Positions 55,546-64,000 of a stretch of 64,000 nucleotides of DNA are shown here, piece by piece. Source of the stretch: Martinezella miluonensis (GTDB lineage: Bacteria; Pseudomonadota; Alphaproteobacteria; Rhizobiales; Rhizobiaceae); the NCBI RefSeq assembly GCF_900094545.1, contig NZ_FMAH01000009.1:62001-126000 (forward strand). The letters are read 5' to 3'. Under the pieces are notes generated by a model, which was not told the DNA's origin, ran no database searches, and saw nothing but the letters and a program-made list of their open reading frames with translations. The number at the start of each line of letters is the position of its first letter. Within the stretch, counting starts at the first letter, position 1. The translations under genes were made by a program, and so were the position numbers.

Positions 55546-56346
55546 TGTCAGGTTAAATTCGCCAAGCCGATTTTGGACGGATGTATCGCGATCAGGCGGT
55601 GACGCCAGCGACGGCGTTCCAATTTGCCATGGCCTGACGGCGATACAGGCGGGTGGCTATAGTAGTGTGTTTCGATGGAGGCGGCACGAAGAGGTTTCGG
55701 GTCGCCGAAAAGATTGAAACGAAGCGTTGCAATCCGCCCGGTGACAGAAATCCTTGCATGACCCGCTCTCGTTTTCGCAAAGGCAGATGTGAATTCTCGG
55801 CGCGGTTGTTCAAGCCTTTATGCGATCTATGCTCGACAGCCGGCATGACTTGGCGTCGGGCTGCTCCATAAGAGCGAAGCTTATCCGTGACGATGCGCTT
55901 CGGCAGGCATCTCTGCTTCTTTATCAACCGGATCAACAGACGCTTGGCAGTCTTATTATTACGCCGGCTCTGGACGATTTCATCGAGAATATAGCCATCC
56001 TGATCGACGGCGCGCCACAGCTAGCGCTCCGTACCACCAATCGTAGCAACGACTTCATCCAAGTGCCACACAGCGCTTGAGCTCGGCGTTTTCCTCAGCA
56101 GACGGCTGGCATATTCCGGGCGGAACTTCTTGGTCCAGCACCGGACCGTCTCATAGGAAACGGCAATGCCGCGTTCGAACGGCATCTCTTCCACCAGCCG
56201 TAGGCTCAGAGGAAATCGAACGTAGAGCCAGACGGCATGCGCAATTATGGACGGCGGAAAACGATGACGCTTGTAACTGACGGCAGCTTGGATCATGCCG
56301 GCCGAATATCAGCCAACCGCTTCATCCCAGTTAACCTGACATCACC
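55541..56346 (-). mobile_element. IS6-family insertion sequence with perfect 16-base ends
   Basis: GGTGATGTCAGGTTAA (55541-55556) and TTAACCTGACATCACC (56331-56346) are exact inverted repeats bounding an 806-base element that carries one transposase gene. The 8 bases outside each end (AGAAATGA-like left, TCGGCGGT right) do not match, so there is no target duplication. The right end cuts the kynureninase gene and the left end overlaps the MocR stop. This suggests an adjacent deletion or recombination between two copies after insertion. Confidence 0.9.
55592..56296 (-). pseudogene. IS6-family transposase with one nonsense codon
   Basis: The frame runs 234 residues, the normal IS6 length, with a single TAG at 56021-56023. 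Before it lies YKRHRFPPSIIAHAVWLY and the first catalytic Asp (WHLDEVV). After it come LWRAVDQDGY, the second Asp (VTDKLRSYG) and the Glu (NRAENSHLPLR). Relatives have a tryptophan-rich stretch at the stop, so a TGG to TAG change is likely. The element cannot move by itself unless a related transposase acts on its ends. Confidence 0.9.
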
Positions 56347-57130
56347 TCGGCGGTGTACCCACGCGCATCCGTTCGATTCCCTGACCAGCGCGATAGTCGA
56401 GATCGAAGGCGAACGGCGCTTCGTGCCCCATCCATCCCGACAAAGCGGGCCTTGCAGCATCCTGATGACGCGGCGCGACATAGATAAAGGCAGGGCCACC
56501 CGGGCCGGAATTGAGATATTTATAGGAGTAGCCAACCGCAAAGTCCGCGCCATCTGCAGCGAGCTGAACCGGCAGCGCACCGGCCGAATGCGCCGGATCC
56601 CATATTGCCAGCGCACCTACCGCATGAGCTCTTTCAATCGGGGGCTTCATGTCGTGGCGTCGTCCTGTCCGGTAATCGACCTCGGTGATCAGGATCGCGG
56701 CAACAGTCTCGTCAATGGCATCCAGCACCTTCTCGGGTGCAACGGCGCGAAGCATGTATTCCTCGCCGAGCGTCCGCAGCAGCCCGTCCGCAACGTACAG
56801 ATCGGACGGGAAGTTTCCGGTATCCGACAGGACGACTTTTCGGTCCGGTCTCAGCTCGAGAGCCGAAGCAAGCGCCTAGTAGACCTTGATCGACAGCGTC
56901 TCCCATGACGACGGAGCTGGGTTCAGCCCCGATCAGGCGCGCGATGCGGTCGCCGACCCGTCTGGGCTGGTTCCAGCCACGGATCAGCATTGTGCCCCAT
57001 TCATCGGCGACGACAGCAGCAATCCTGTTCTTGACAGCTAAAGGTAACGGCCCCAGCGAATTTCCATCCAGGTAGATCACGCCTTCGGGCAAAGTGCACA
57101 GGCGCGGGTCGTGTTGAATTCAGTGGTCAT
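56342..57130 (-). pseudogene. Kynureninase pseudogene truncated by the IS6 element
   Basis: The start ATG 57130 overlaps the end of soxG; MTTEFNTTRA begins the protein, then a shift leads to LPEGVIYLDGNSLGPLP and RGWNQPRRVGDRIARLIGAEPSSVVMGD. Another shift with an in-frame TAG (VY-stop-ALASALELRPDRK) follows, then SDTGNFPSDLYVADGL, AILITEVDYRTGRRHDM and YSYKYLNSGPGGPAF (PLP lysine). The frame ends at the IS6 border near 56346. At least two frameshifts, one stop and the loss of ~80 C-terminal residues make it non-functional. Confidence 0.92.
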
Positions 57131-57662
57131 GGTCTTCCTCTTCGCTCAGGACAGTTTGCAGCCACGTCCAGATAGAGACGGCCAGCCCCCGCTCGACGTG
57201 CAGACGCAGGTCAGAAGCTGGTCCGTAGTGATAGGCAAGGGCCGGCACGGCGGCAAAGCCGATGGATGCCGAGGCACTCGCAAGAGCCGGATCCACGGTG
57301 GTCGCCTGCGAAACCAGGTCCATGACGCCTGCCCCGCTCAGTTCAATGACCCGATCCGCCCCGCCGATTGCGGTAACAGCGAAGCCTGCCTCGTTCCAAC
57401 CGTCGTGGATCGCCGACGGCAACCCGCCCACCACGAGCAGACGGTCACGAGCCAGACGGACGGTATAAGGTAAGCCCTTGACATGTCCGAAAGCACCGAC
57501 ACCATTTTCATCCATCCCCGTCAGATGCCCGAAGGCGGCGAGATCACCGCTCACAAGTGCCTGATCGGGAAGATCCACGTTTCGCACCGACAGATGCTTG
57601 CCGTTCAACACGGCGGTCGACCAGTCCGGCGCGGGTTCCCATTTGCGGGCGTGATCAAGCAT
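57120..57662 (-). CDS. soxG: Sarcosine oxidase gamma subunit
   Basis: A 180-residue SoxG-type subunit: it starts MLDHARKWEPAPDWS and contains LRVHVERGL-like strands (LRLHVERGLAVSIWTW) and GGLPSAIHDG. The gamma subunit belongs to the heterotetrameric sarcosine oxidase but carries no cofactor; it stabilises the alpha subunit. ATG 57662 follows GGGGAGAG and overlaps the soxA end by eight bases. It is the last intact gene of the operon; the kynureninase relic follows with an overlapping start. Confidence 0.9.
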   Translation of the reverse strand: MLDHARKWEPAPDWSTAVLNGKHLSVRNVDLPDQALVSGDLAAFGHLTGMDENGVGAFGHVKGLPYTVRLARDRLLVVGGLPSAIHDGWNEAGFAVTAIGGADRVIELSGAGVMDLVSQATTVDPALASASASIGFAAVPALAYHYGPASDLRLHVERGLAVSIWTWLQTVLSEEEDHDH

Positions 57663-60504
57663 ACAATCTCTCCCCTTCCGGATCGAAGGCGCAGGCAGGC
57701 GCTAGACGCGCCTCCAGGCTCTGGCCCAGATGATGTAATTCGACCGTTTGACCGATCGCGGTTTCGCCGCCCTCGACCAGGCCAAGGGCGATTGGACGGT
57801 TGAGATTCGGACTGAAATGGCTGGTCGTGACAAAGCCGATGCTGCGCTTTCGCGCACCGTCCCTGACCACCACATGCGCACCGGCTGGCAAGACCGATCC
57901 GGTTAAGCTCTCCAGTCCGACCATGGCTCGAGCCTGATCGGCGACCGCCGGGAGATGCAACGAGCGCCGTCCGATATATTCAACGCGCTTTTTCTCAAGC
58001 GGTCCTCTGACGCCGAGATCCATCGGGCGCGTCCGCCCGTCGGTGTCCTTGCCGATGACGATATACCCCTTTTCGGCGCGCAGGATCATCAAGGCCTCGC
58101 CGCCGAGCAGCACGGCGTCGAAAGCGCGCCCCGCCTGCTTGAGCGCCCGCCAGAGCGCGAGCGCCCGGTCGGCGCGGATCGACAGTTCATAGGACCGGTC
58201 CCCGGTGAAGCTCACACGAGTGACGCGTACCCGCTCCGCGCCGAGCTGCCCGAAGGCGAGCGCCATATGCGGGAGAGTAGCATCGTCGAGATCGACGCTC
58301 AGATCGACCGCCTCCAGAAGCGCGCGGGATTTCGGCCCGGTCACGGTCAGCGTAGCGTAACGCGCTGTTGCATCATGAATGAAGACGCGGGCTCGGTCGA
58401 AACGATCCTGCCGCCACTCCTCCAGCAGCATCTGGACATCCCGAACGTGGGAAGAGGAGCACGACACGATGAAGCGGTTTTCGTCGAGCCTCACCAGCAC
58501 GCCGTCGTCATAAACGATGCCTTGTTCGGTCAGCATGAAGCCGTAGCGGCAACGGCCCGGCTTCAGGGTCGACATGGTATTGTAGTAGATGAAATCGAGA
58601 AACGCTGCGGCGTCCGGCCCGATCACCTCGATCTTGCCAAGGGGCGAACCGTCGAAAAGCCCCACCCCGTTGCGCGCGGCAACCGCCTCCCGCGCAACGT
58701 CCTCCGCCTCGCCGTGAGTGCCGAACCACGCCGGCCGCAGCCAGCCGCCATACTCGCGAAACAGCGCACCGTCCGCCCTGTGCTCGGCCTCCAGAGGCAG
58801 ACGGCGCACCGGGTTCATCAGCTGACCGCCGCGATGCCCTGCGAATGTGGCGAGCGGGACGGGCACGAAGGGCGGCCGATAGGTCGTCGTTCCGGTTTCC
58901 TGGATGCTGCGCCCGGTGATGCGCGCCATCAGCGCAAGCCCCTGAAGGTTCGATGTCTTGCCCTGATCGTTCGCCATGCCTAGCGTGGTGTAGCGCTTAA
59001 GGTGTTCGACCGAGGTGAAATTCTCTCGCGCCGCAAGCTCGACGTCCTTGGCGGTAACGTCGTTCTGAAGGTCGAGCCAGATTCGACCGCCAGCTTCCGG
59101 CTCAGGCCATCCAGCAGCAATATCCAGTGGATATCGCGGGGCGTCTGCAACCGGAACGCTTCCACCCGTTACCTCTGCGGCCTCCTTCAGCACGGCCGGA
59201 AGGGCGAATTGTCCGGCTGCCGCCCCCACCACAGTGAGTCCGGCAATCTCGCGATCCGGTACGAAGCCCTGGATATCGTCGCGCCAGCGTAGCTTACCCT
59301 GTGCCTGACCGTAGAGATGAATCGTCGGCGAATAACCGCCCGAGACCAGCACCGTGTCGGCCTCAAGCTGCTCGCCTGATACGAGCCGCACGCCTTCGAC
59401 TGCCGTGCGTCCGAGGACCGACCCAATCTGGCCCGATATCACGCGGAAAGCGGACTCTGTCTGGGTCACGTTACGGCGAAGATCAACCACCGTGACATCT
59501 GCCCCTCCGCGCGACAGCCCGGCGGCTGTTTCATAGGCGTGTCCGTTGTTGGTGGCCAGAACGATCCGCCTACCCACCACGACGCCATAACGATTCAAAT
59601 AGTGCAGGCCAGCGCCGGCAGCCATGACACCGGGACGATCGTTGTTTGCGAATGGCAGGCCACGCTCGATGGCTCCGGTCGCCAGAATGGTTTCCGCTGC
59701 CCGTACCCGCCAGAGACGCTGGGCCTTGCCATCGGCGCAATATTCCGCAATGCCGGTCATGCCGTGTTCGTACCGACCGAAAGCGATGGTGCGGGTGAAA
59801 ATCCGTGCACCCGATTCGCGCAGCCGATCGATGGCCTGCGCGACCCATGCACGCCCGTCCAGCCCGTCGATACCGGCGTCGCGATCAAGCAGGCTGCCGC
59901 CGGGCATCGCCTGATCGTCGCAGAGCACCACTCGCTGACCGCGCCCTGCCGCGCCCAGTGCGGCCGTCAGCCCGGCCGGCCCTGCGCCCACGACGAGGAC
60001 ATCGCAGGACAAATTGGCTGGCGCGACCGCGTTAAAGCCTGTTGAATCCGGATCCAGCGCGCCTAGGCCAGCCATGGCGCGAATCCGCGGCTCGAAGCTG
60101 TGCCAATTCGGAAACATGAACGTCTTGTAGTAGAAGGCAGCGGGAATAAAACGCGAGAAGCGATCGAGAAACGCATGCCGGTCATGGGCGGCTGATGGCA
60201 GCCCATTGATCGAGCGCACGACCATTCCGTCACGGGCAGGCTCTACCGTCATCTGCACATTAGGGCGATGATGCTCACCCAGAATATCGGCGATACCATT
60301 CGGCTCCTCTGCACCAGCGCCCCAGAAGCCGCGCGGCCGGTGATATTTGAAGCTGCGACCGACGATCCGCACGCCGGAAGCGATGAGTGCGGAAGCGACG
60401 CTGTCGCCCTCGAAGCCATTGACCCGCACACCGTCGAACGTGAAGGAAAGCGGCCTGTCGAGATTGGTGGCCCAACCACCTTCCCTTATACGCCAACCGG
60501 TCAT
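57655..60504 (-). CDS. soxA: Sarcosine oxidase alpha subunit
   Basis: A 949-residue protein of normal SoxA length. N-terminal domain with GVRVNGFEGDSVASALIASGV (2Fe-2S ferredoxin-like fold), the NAD-binding loop VLVVGAGPAGLTAALGAA near residue 170, and a C-terminal glycine-cleavage T-type folate domain from about residue 575. The tetramer oxidises sarcosine to glycine, H2O2 and formaldehyde, the last captured as 5,10-methylene-tetrahydrofolate. It overlaps soxD by ATGA and soxG by eight bases. No lesions are seen. Confidence 0.95.
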   Translation of the reverse strand: MTGWRIREGGWATNLDRPLSFTFDGVRVNGFEGDSVASALIASGVRIVGRSFKYHRPRGFWGAGAEEPNGIADILGEHHRPNVQMTVEPARDGMVVRSINGLPSAAHDRHAFLDRFSRFIPAAFYYKTFMFPNWHSFEPRIRAMAGLGALDPDSTGFNAVAPANLSCDVLVVGAGPAGLTAALGAAGRGQRVVLCDDQAMPGGSLLDRDAGIDGLDGRAWVAQAIDRLRESGARIFTRTIAFGRYEHGMTGIAEYCADGKAQRLWRVRAAETILATGAIERGLPFANNDRPGVMAAGAGLHYLNRYGVVVGRRIVLATNNGHAYETAAGLSRGGADVTVVDLRRNVTQTESAFRVISGQIGSVLGRTAVEGVRLVSGEQLEADTVLVSGGYSPTIHLYGQAQGKLRWRDDIQGFVPDREIAGLTVVGAAAGQFALPAVLKEAAEVTGGSVPVADAPRYPLDIAAGWPEPEAGGRIWLDLQNDVTAKDVELAARENFTSVEHLKRYTTLGMANDQGKTSNLQGLALMARITGRSIQETGTTTYRPPFVPVPLATFAGHRGGQLMNPVRRLPLEAEHRADGALFREYGGWLRPAWFGTHGEAEDVAREAVAARNGVGLFDGSPLGKIEVIGPDAAAFLDFIYYNTMSTLKPGRCRYGFMLTEQGIVYDDGVLVRLDENRFIVSCSSSHVRDVQMLLEEWRQDRFDRARVFIHDATARYATLTVTGPKSRALLEAVDLSVDLDDATLPHMALAFGQLGAERVRVTRVSFTGDRSYELSIRADRALALWRALKQAGRAFDAVLLGGEALMILRAEKGYIVIGKDTDGRTRPMDLGVRGPLEKKRVEYIGRRSLHLPAVADQARAMVGLESLTGSVLPAGAHVVVRDGARKRSIGFVTTSHFSPNLNRPIALGLVEGGETAIGQTVELHHLGQSLEARLAPACAFDPEGERLYA

Positions 60505-60764
60505 GGCCGTTCCTCCCCTGTCAGCGCGTGGGTTGCATGCACCTCATGGGTGACGGTATCGCGCTCCATGGCAAAGACCTCGCGGCATGGCAGATGCATC
60601 CATATTTCCTTGACCGCGCCGCGGCTGTTGTCGCGGAAATAGAGATAGTTCGACCACGCCATGGCGTCGACGTCGCCCTCGGGCCTGAGATTTCCGGCAT
60701 CGCCACCGAAATGAAATTCGGTCTCGGCGCGTGGACCGCAGAACGGACAAATGAAAAGCTGCAT
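60501..60764 (-). CDS. soxD: Sarcosine oxidase delta subunit
   Basis: An 87-residue zinc-binding subunit. Cysteines in ICPFCGPR (residues 6 and 9) together with the later HLPCREVF cysteine and a nearby histidine can hold Zn2+. It caps the alpha/beta interface in the heterotetramer. ATG 60764 follows AAGGATC; the stop overlaps the soxA start (ATGA). Length and order (B, D, A, G) are typical. Confidence 0.93.
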   Translation of the reverse strand: MQLFICPFCGPRAETEFHFGGDAGNLRPEGDVDAMAWSNYLYFRDNSRGAVKEIWMHLPCREVFAMERDTVTHEVHATHALTGEERP

Positions 60765-60776
60765 GATCGATCCTTC

Positions 60777-62030
60777 TCAATGCGCGATGCCGGCGCCGGC
60801 AGCCTCGTCGATTATGTGGCCGCTATGGAAACGGGACAGATCGAAAGGCCGACTGATGGCGTGATGACTGCCGGTGGCAAGAATATGGGCAAAAACGGTG
60901 CCTCCGGCGGGGATGCCCTTGAAGCCGCCGGTGCCCCAGCCGCCATTGACATAAAGGCCCGGCAAAGGGCTTTCGCCGAAGATGGGCGAGCTGTCGGGCG
61001 TGACATCCACCGTGCCACCCCATTGCCGCAGCAGCCGCAACTGGCGGAAAATCGGAAACATTTCCAGAATGCCTGACAGCGTATTTTCCAGCATAGGCAG
61101 ATTGCCGCGCTGCCCGTACGAGGGCACCCGGTCCAGTCCGCCACCGATGACGATTTCGCCCTTGTCCGATTGGCTGACATAGGTGCCAGTCATGGGCGAG
61201 ACCAGAACGGTGTCGAAAATCGGCTTAACGGGTTCCGAGACGCAGGCCTGCAATGTGTAGGAGGTAATGGGCAGCCGGAAGCCCGCCTTGGCGGCAAGCG
61301 CGCCCGAGCTGCCTGCCACCGCCATCCCAACCCGATCGGCACGAATCTCACCCCTGGAGGTCTTGACGCCGACACAGCGTCCGCCCTCGACGAGGAATGT
61401 CTCCACCTCGCATTGCTGGATAATGTCGACACCCAGCCGGTCGGCGGCACGGGCATAGCCCCAGGCCACCGCGTCATGGCGCGCGATGCCGGCGCGCGCC
61501 TGCCAGATGGCGCCATAAACCGGATAGCGTGCCTCCTGCGCATAGTTGTAAATGGGAACGCGGCGTTTCACCTCGGCGAGATCCAGCAGTTCCGCTTTCA
61601 CGCCATTGATCTGCATGGCGTTGACCATGCGCGCCGCGAGTTCCATCTCTCCGGGACTGGAGACAATCTGCATCATGCCGCGTTGCGATAACATGATGTT
61701 GTAGTTCAGTTCGCGCGCCAACCCTTCGTAGAGAGACAGTGAGAGATCGTAGAGCGCCGTGCTTTCCGGATAGAAATAGTTCGAGCGGATGGCCGTGGTA
61801 TTGCGTCCCGTATTGCCGCCACCAAGCCAGCCGCGCTCTATCACAGCAACATTGCGCAGGCCATGAACCTTTGCCAGATAGTAGGCGGTGGCAAGCCCCT
61901 GCCCGCCGCCACCGACAATCACAACATCGTAACGCGGCTTGGGCTCCGGGCTGCGCCAAGCGGGACGCCAGCCCTTTTGGGAATTGAGCCCCTCCTTGAA
62001 GAGCGAAAGCGCAGAATAGTGGCGTGTCAT
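60777..62030 (-). CDS. soxB: Sarcosine oxidase beta subunit
   Basis: A 417-residue flavoprotein of the DAO family. FAD-binding GGGGQGLATAYYLAKVHG is near residue 40, followed by LGGGNTGRNTTAIRSNYF, the segment with the conserved arginine and the region of covalent FMN attachment. It carries the sarcosine-oxidising site of the complex. ATG 62030 has GAGAGGCC upstream. Sixteen bases separate it from the upstream dimethylglycine dehydrogenase-type gene. Confidence 0.95.
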   Translation of the reverse strand: MTRHYSALSLFKEGLNSQKGWRPAWRSPEPKPRYDVVIVGGGGQGLATAYYLAKVHGLRNVAVIERGWLGGGNTGRNTTAIRSNYFYPESTALYDLSLSLYEGLARELNYNIMLSQRGMMQIVSSPGEMELAARMVNAMQINGVKAELLDLAEVKRRVPIYNYAQEARYPVYGAIWQARAGIARHDAVAWGYARAADRLGVDIIQQCEVETFLVEGGRCVGVKTSRGEIRADRVGMAVAGSSGALAAKAGFRLPITSYTLQACVSEPVKPIFDTVLVSPMTGTYVSQSDKGEIVIGGGLDRVPSYGQRGNLPMLENTLSGILEMFPIFRQLRLLRQWGGTVDVTPDSSPIFGESPLPGLYVNGGWGTGGFKGIPAGGTVFAHILATGSHHAISRPFDLSRFHSGHIIDEAAGAGIAH

Positions 62031-62045
62031 CGGGGCCTCTCAGGA

Positions 62046-64000
62046 TCAGGCGCGCATGGCCGCGCCGGCGGGGTCGTACGGAGAGGCAGGGATGACCAAA
62101 GCGCGCCGTTCTTCGCCCACGATATGCGTCGACAGGACGGTACCTTCGGCAGACGCTTCCCTGTCTACCATCGCAAGAGCGAGACTCTTGCCAATCGTGT
62201 GGCCAAAACCACCGGAGGTGACAAAACCCACCATTTTGCCGTCATGCCAGATCGGCTCATATCCACTGGCATCGGCATCGCCGGCGTCGATCTCAAGCGT
62301 CACCAAAACCTGCCTGGTAGGTGCACCATCTCGCTCGCAGCGAGCGGCTTCAGCGCCGATGAAGTCGCGTTTGTTCCAGGCGATGAAGCGGTCGAGTCCG
62401 GTTGCACCAGGCGTATAACCTTGCGTGAATTCGCGCGACCATACGCCGTAGCTCTTTTCAAGCCGCAAACTGTTGCCGGCGGAAAAGCCGACTTCGGCCA
62501 GGCCGTGCTCCCGTCCCGCATCCAGCAGGATCCGTCGCAGCGTCGCGTGTTGCGCCACATTGCAGTTGATCTCGTAGCCGAGTTCCCCAGTAATCGACAG
62601 TCGTGCGACATGGCAGCGCAGAAGCCCCACATCCATCGACGTGCATCCCAGAAGGGGAAGAGCCGCAACGTCCTGATGCGTGAGCTTTTGCAAGATCTCA
62701 CGGGAACGGGGACCCGCCAGCGAAAAGCCGGAAACATGATCGGAAATATCACGAAGCGCGACACCGTCCGCCCTGTTGTCTTCGAACCAGCGCATATGCC
62801 ATTCGCGCAGGTAATAGGAACCCATGATCCAGTAGCGGCCACCGCCCCAATTCAGCAGCGTCAGGTCGCCGCGCAGCTTGCCGTCATGGCCAAGCATGGG
62901 CGCAAGACGCGCCCTGCCCGCCTTAGGAAGATGGCAGGCAAAGATGCGATCAAGCCAGGCTTCGGCACCCGGGCCGGAAACCTCATAGCGTGAGAAGCCG
63001 GAGATATCGAGAAGACCTGCCTTCTCTCGCACAGCCTTCGCTTCGGCCGCGATAATGTCGAAGGCATTGGAGCGGCGCAGGCTCGGCTTTTCCTCGAACC
63101 CTTCCGGCGCGAAATAGAGCGGCATTTCCAGCCCCCAGTTCGCACCCCAGTGGGCACCCGCGGCCGTCATGCCTTCGTAGGCGCCAGGCACGCTCAAGGC
63201 GCGGCCAGCCGGCAGGTGCTCGTTCGGATAGGTCATGATGAAACGGCGCGAATAGAACTGGCCAGTCGTCTGCCGAATATATTCTCGGTTCGAGGCAAAT
63301 TCGCCGTAGCGCGCGATGTCCATGCCGAACACATCGGCCTGCGCCTGCCCCTCGACCATCCATTCGGCCAGCGATTTGCCGACACCGCCACCCTGCAGGA
63401 AGCCGGCCATGACGCCACACGCCACCCAATAATTGCGCAGGCCGCGCACGGGCCCGACTAGAGGGTTACCATCCGGCGAGAACGTAAAGGCGCCATTGAC
63501 CCAACGCTTGACACCGGCCGTCTCGAGCACGGGATAGCGATGGAAAGCGAGGGCAAGCTCGTCCATAATCCGGTCGGTGTCCTCCTGAATCAACTCGATC
63601 CCGTAATCCCATGGCGCGCCGTCCATTTGCCAATGCTTGTGATTGATCTCGTAAATGCCAAGCAGCATGCCATGCTGCTCCTGACGCATATACGAAAAGC
63701 CGTCGAGATCGACGATCGTCGGCATTTCCTTGGGCAGCGCCGCGATTTCAGGAATGGCCTCGGTCACAAGGTAGTGGTGCTCCATCGGCGTTACGGGCAG
63801 TTCCACGCCGACCATCCGGCCGAGTTGCTTGGCCCACAGTCCGCCCGCATTGACCACGTGCTCGGCAAGGATGGTGCCCTTTTCCGTCTCGACCTGCCAT
63901 TCCAGCGAGGGAAGCTGGTTCAGCGACTGAACGCGATTGTGCTCGATGATGTCGGCGCCGCGCTTCTTGGCGGCGCGGGCATAGGCATGCACCACACCAG
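62046..64000 (-). CDS. Dimethylglycine/sarcosine dehydrogenase-type flavoprotein, N-terminus beyond the window
   Basis: At least 651 residues are visible; the N-terminal FAD domain is cut by the window edge. The part seen includes the end of the DAO domain (VNAGGLWAKQLGRMVGVELP, FTFSPDGNPLVGPVRGL) and a C-terminal folate-binding GcvT domain from about residue 330 (DISGFSRYEVSGPGAEAWLDRI and LGYEINC). Such enzymes remove a methyl group from dimethylglycine or sarcosine and pass it to tetrahydrofolate. Upstream of soxBDAG it would supply sarcosine from dimethylglycine. The exact substrate needs the missing half. Confidence 0.9.
   Translation of the reverse strand, partial: GVVHAYARAAKKRGADIIEHNRVQSLNQLPSLEWQVETEKGTILAEHVVNAGGLWAKQLGRMVGVELPVTPMEHHYLVTEAIPEIAALPKEMPTIVDLDGFSYMRQEQHGMLLGIYEINHKHWQMDGAPWDYGIELIQEDTDRIMDELALAFHRYPVLETAGVKRWVNGAFTFSPDGNPLVGPVRGLRNYWVACGVMAGFLQGGGVGKSLAEWMVEGQAQADVFGMDIARYGEFASNREYIRQTTGQFYSRRFIMTYPNEHLPAGRALSVPGAYEGMTAAGAHWGANWGLEMPLYFAPEGFEEKPSLRRSNAFDIIAAEAKAVREKAGLLDISGFSRYEVSGPGAEAWLDRIFACHLPKAGRARLAPMLGHDGKLRGDLTLLNWGGGRYWIMGSYYLREWHMRWFEDNRADGVALRDISDHVSGFSLAGPRSREILQKLTHQDVAALPLLGCTSMDVGLLRCHVARLSITGELGYEINCNVAQHATLRRILLDAGREHGLAEVGFSAGNSLRLEKSYGVWSREFTQGYTPGATGLDRFIAWNKRDFIGAEAARCERDGAPTRQVLVTLEIDAGDADASGYEPIWHDGKMVGFVTSGGFGHTIGKSLALAMVDREASAEGTVLSTHIVGEERRALVIPASPYDPAGAAMRA

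Noticed and set aside
43318-56023. Single in-frame TGA and TAG codons in otherwise normal transposase frames (43318-43320 and 56021-56023) and in the kynureninase relic could hint at stop-codon reassignment.
   Set aside because: Intact genes in the window end normally with TGA, TAG and TAA, and the genes with internal stops are mobile elements or have other lesions. Ordinary decay explains them.
57955-62993. Long open frames on the plus strand opposite soxA, soxB and the dimethylglycine dehydrogenase-type gene (for example 57955-58983 and 61863-62993).
   Set aside because: They mirror the high-GC codon pattern of the real genes, have no ribosome sites or family motifs, and lie wholly within well-supported genes.

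Overview
The window looks like an accessory part of a large replicon (plasmid, chromid or chromosome) of an alphaproteobacterium, most likely a member of the Hyphomicrobiales (Rhizobiales). The basis is gene content: BMP-, RbsB- and UgpB-type ABC importers back to back, a RuBisCO-like apionate-type operon, heterotetrameric sarcosine oxidase, and IS5, IS6 and IS110 elements. I found no rRNA, tRNA, CRISPR or replication genes.

Layout. 1-4029 (+): the end of a BMP-type nucleoside/purine-type importer (binding protein, two permeases, double ATPase). 4238-9675: a minus-strand block with the two subunits of a 3-oxoacid CoA-transferase followed by a gutted thiolase, then an aldehyde dehydrogenase and a class III aminotransferase, with a divergent Lrp-type regulator. 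9790-18802 (-): a probable long operon with an RbsABC-like importer, two M20 amidohydrolases, a CapA-family protein and a conserved protein of unknown function; its substrate is unknown. 19648-30828: an XRE regulator, a dead ABC ATPase, and an amino-sugar-type operon (NagB-like deaminase, UgpB/MalF/MalG-type importer, GH4 glycosidase, BadF-type kinase) next to a GntR/UTRA regulator and a separate live UgpC-type ATPase. TGGTCT/AGACCA half-sites lie at the two promoter regions.

31145-39975 (-): a second sugar-type ABC importer, an MFS carrier and quinone-type D-lactate dehydrogenase. 40297-44240 is a mobile-element graveyard: a decayed LysR gene, an IS110 relic, an IS5 element with a probable -1 frameshift, a stranded methyltransferase and an IS110 element with one nonsense codon. 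44943-52065 holds an apionate-type operon: RuBisCO-like OiaX, DUF1537 kinase OiaK, ApnO-like oxidoisomerase, an unknown protein built from two copies of one domain, a TRAP DctP relic and an SMP-30 lactonase. The divergent LysR is the intact paralogue of the decayed gene at 40.3 kb.

52484-56346: an IS110 relic, an MFS exporter and a divergent MocR-type regulator whose start codons overlap inside an inverted repeat, then an IS6-family element with perfect ends. 56342-64000 (-): a glycine-betaine-type demethylation operon (dimethylglycine dehydrogenase-like gene, soxB, soxD, soxA, soxG) ending in a kynureninase pseudogene cut by the IS6 element.

The general picture is modular catabolic operons, each with its own importer and regulator, with strong local decay where insertion sequences gather. 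The best candidates for undescribed biology are the importer/amidohydrolase/CapA operon at 9.8-18.8 kb and the two-copy-domain protein at 46.3-47.1 kb.
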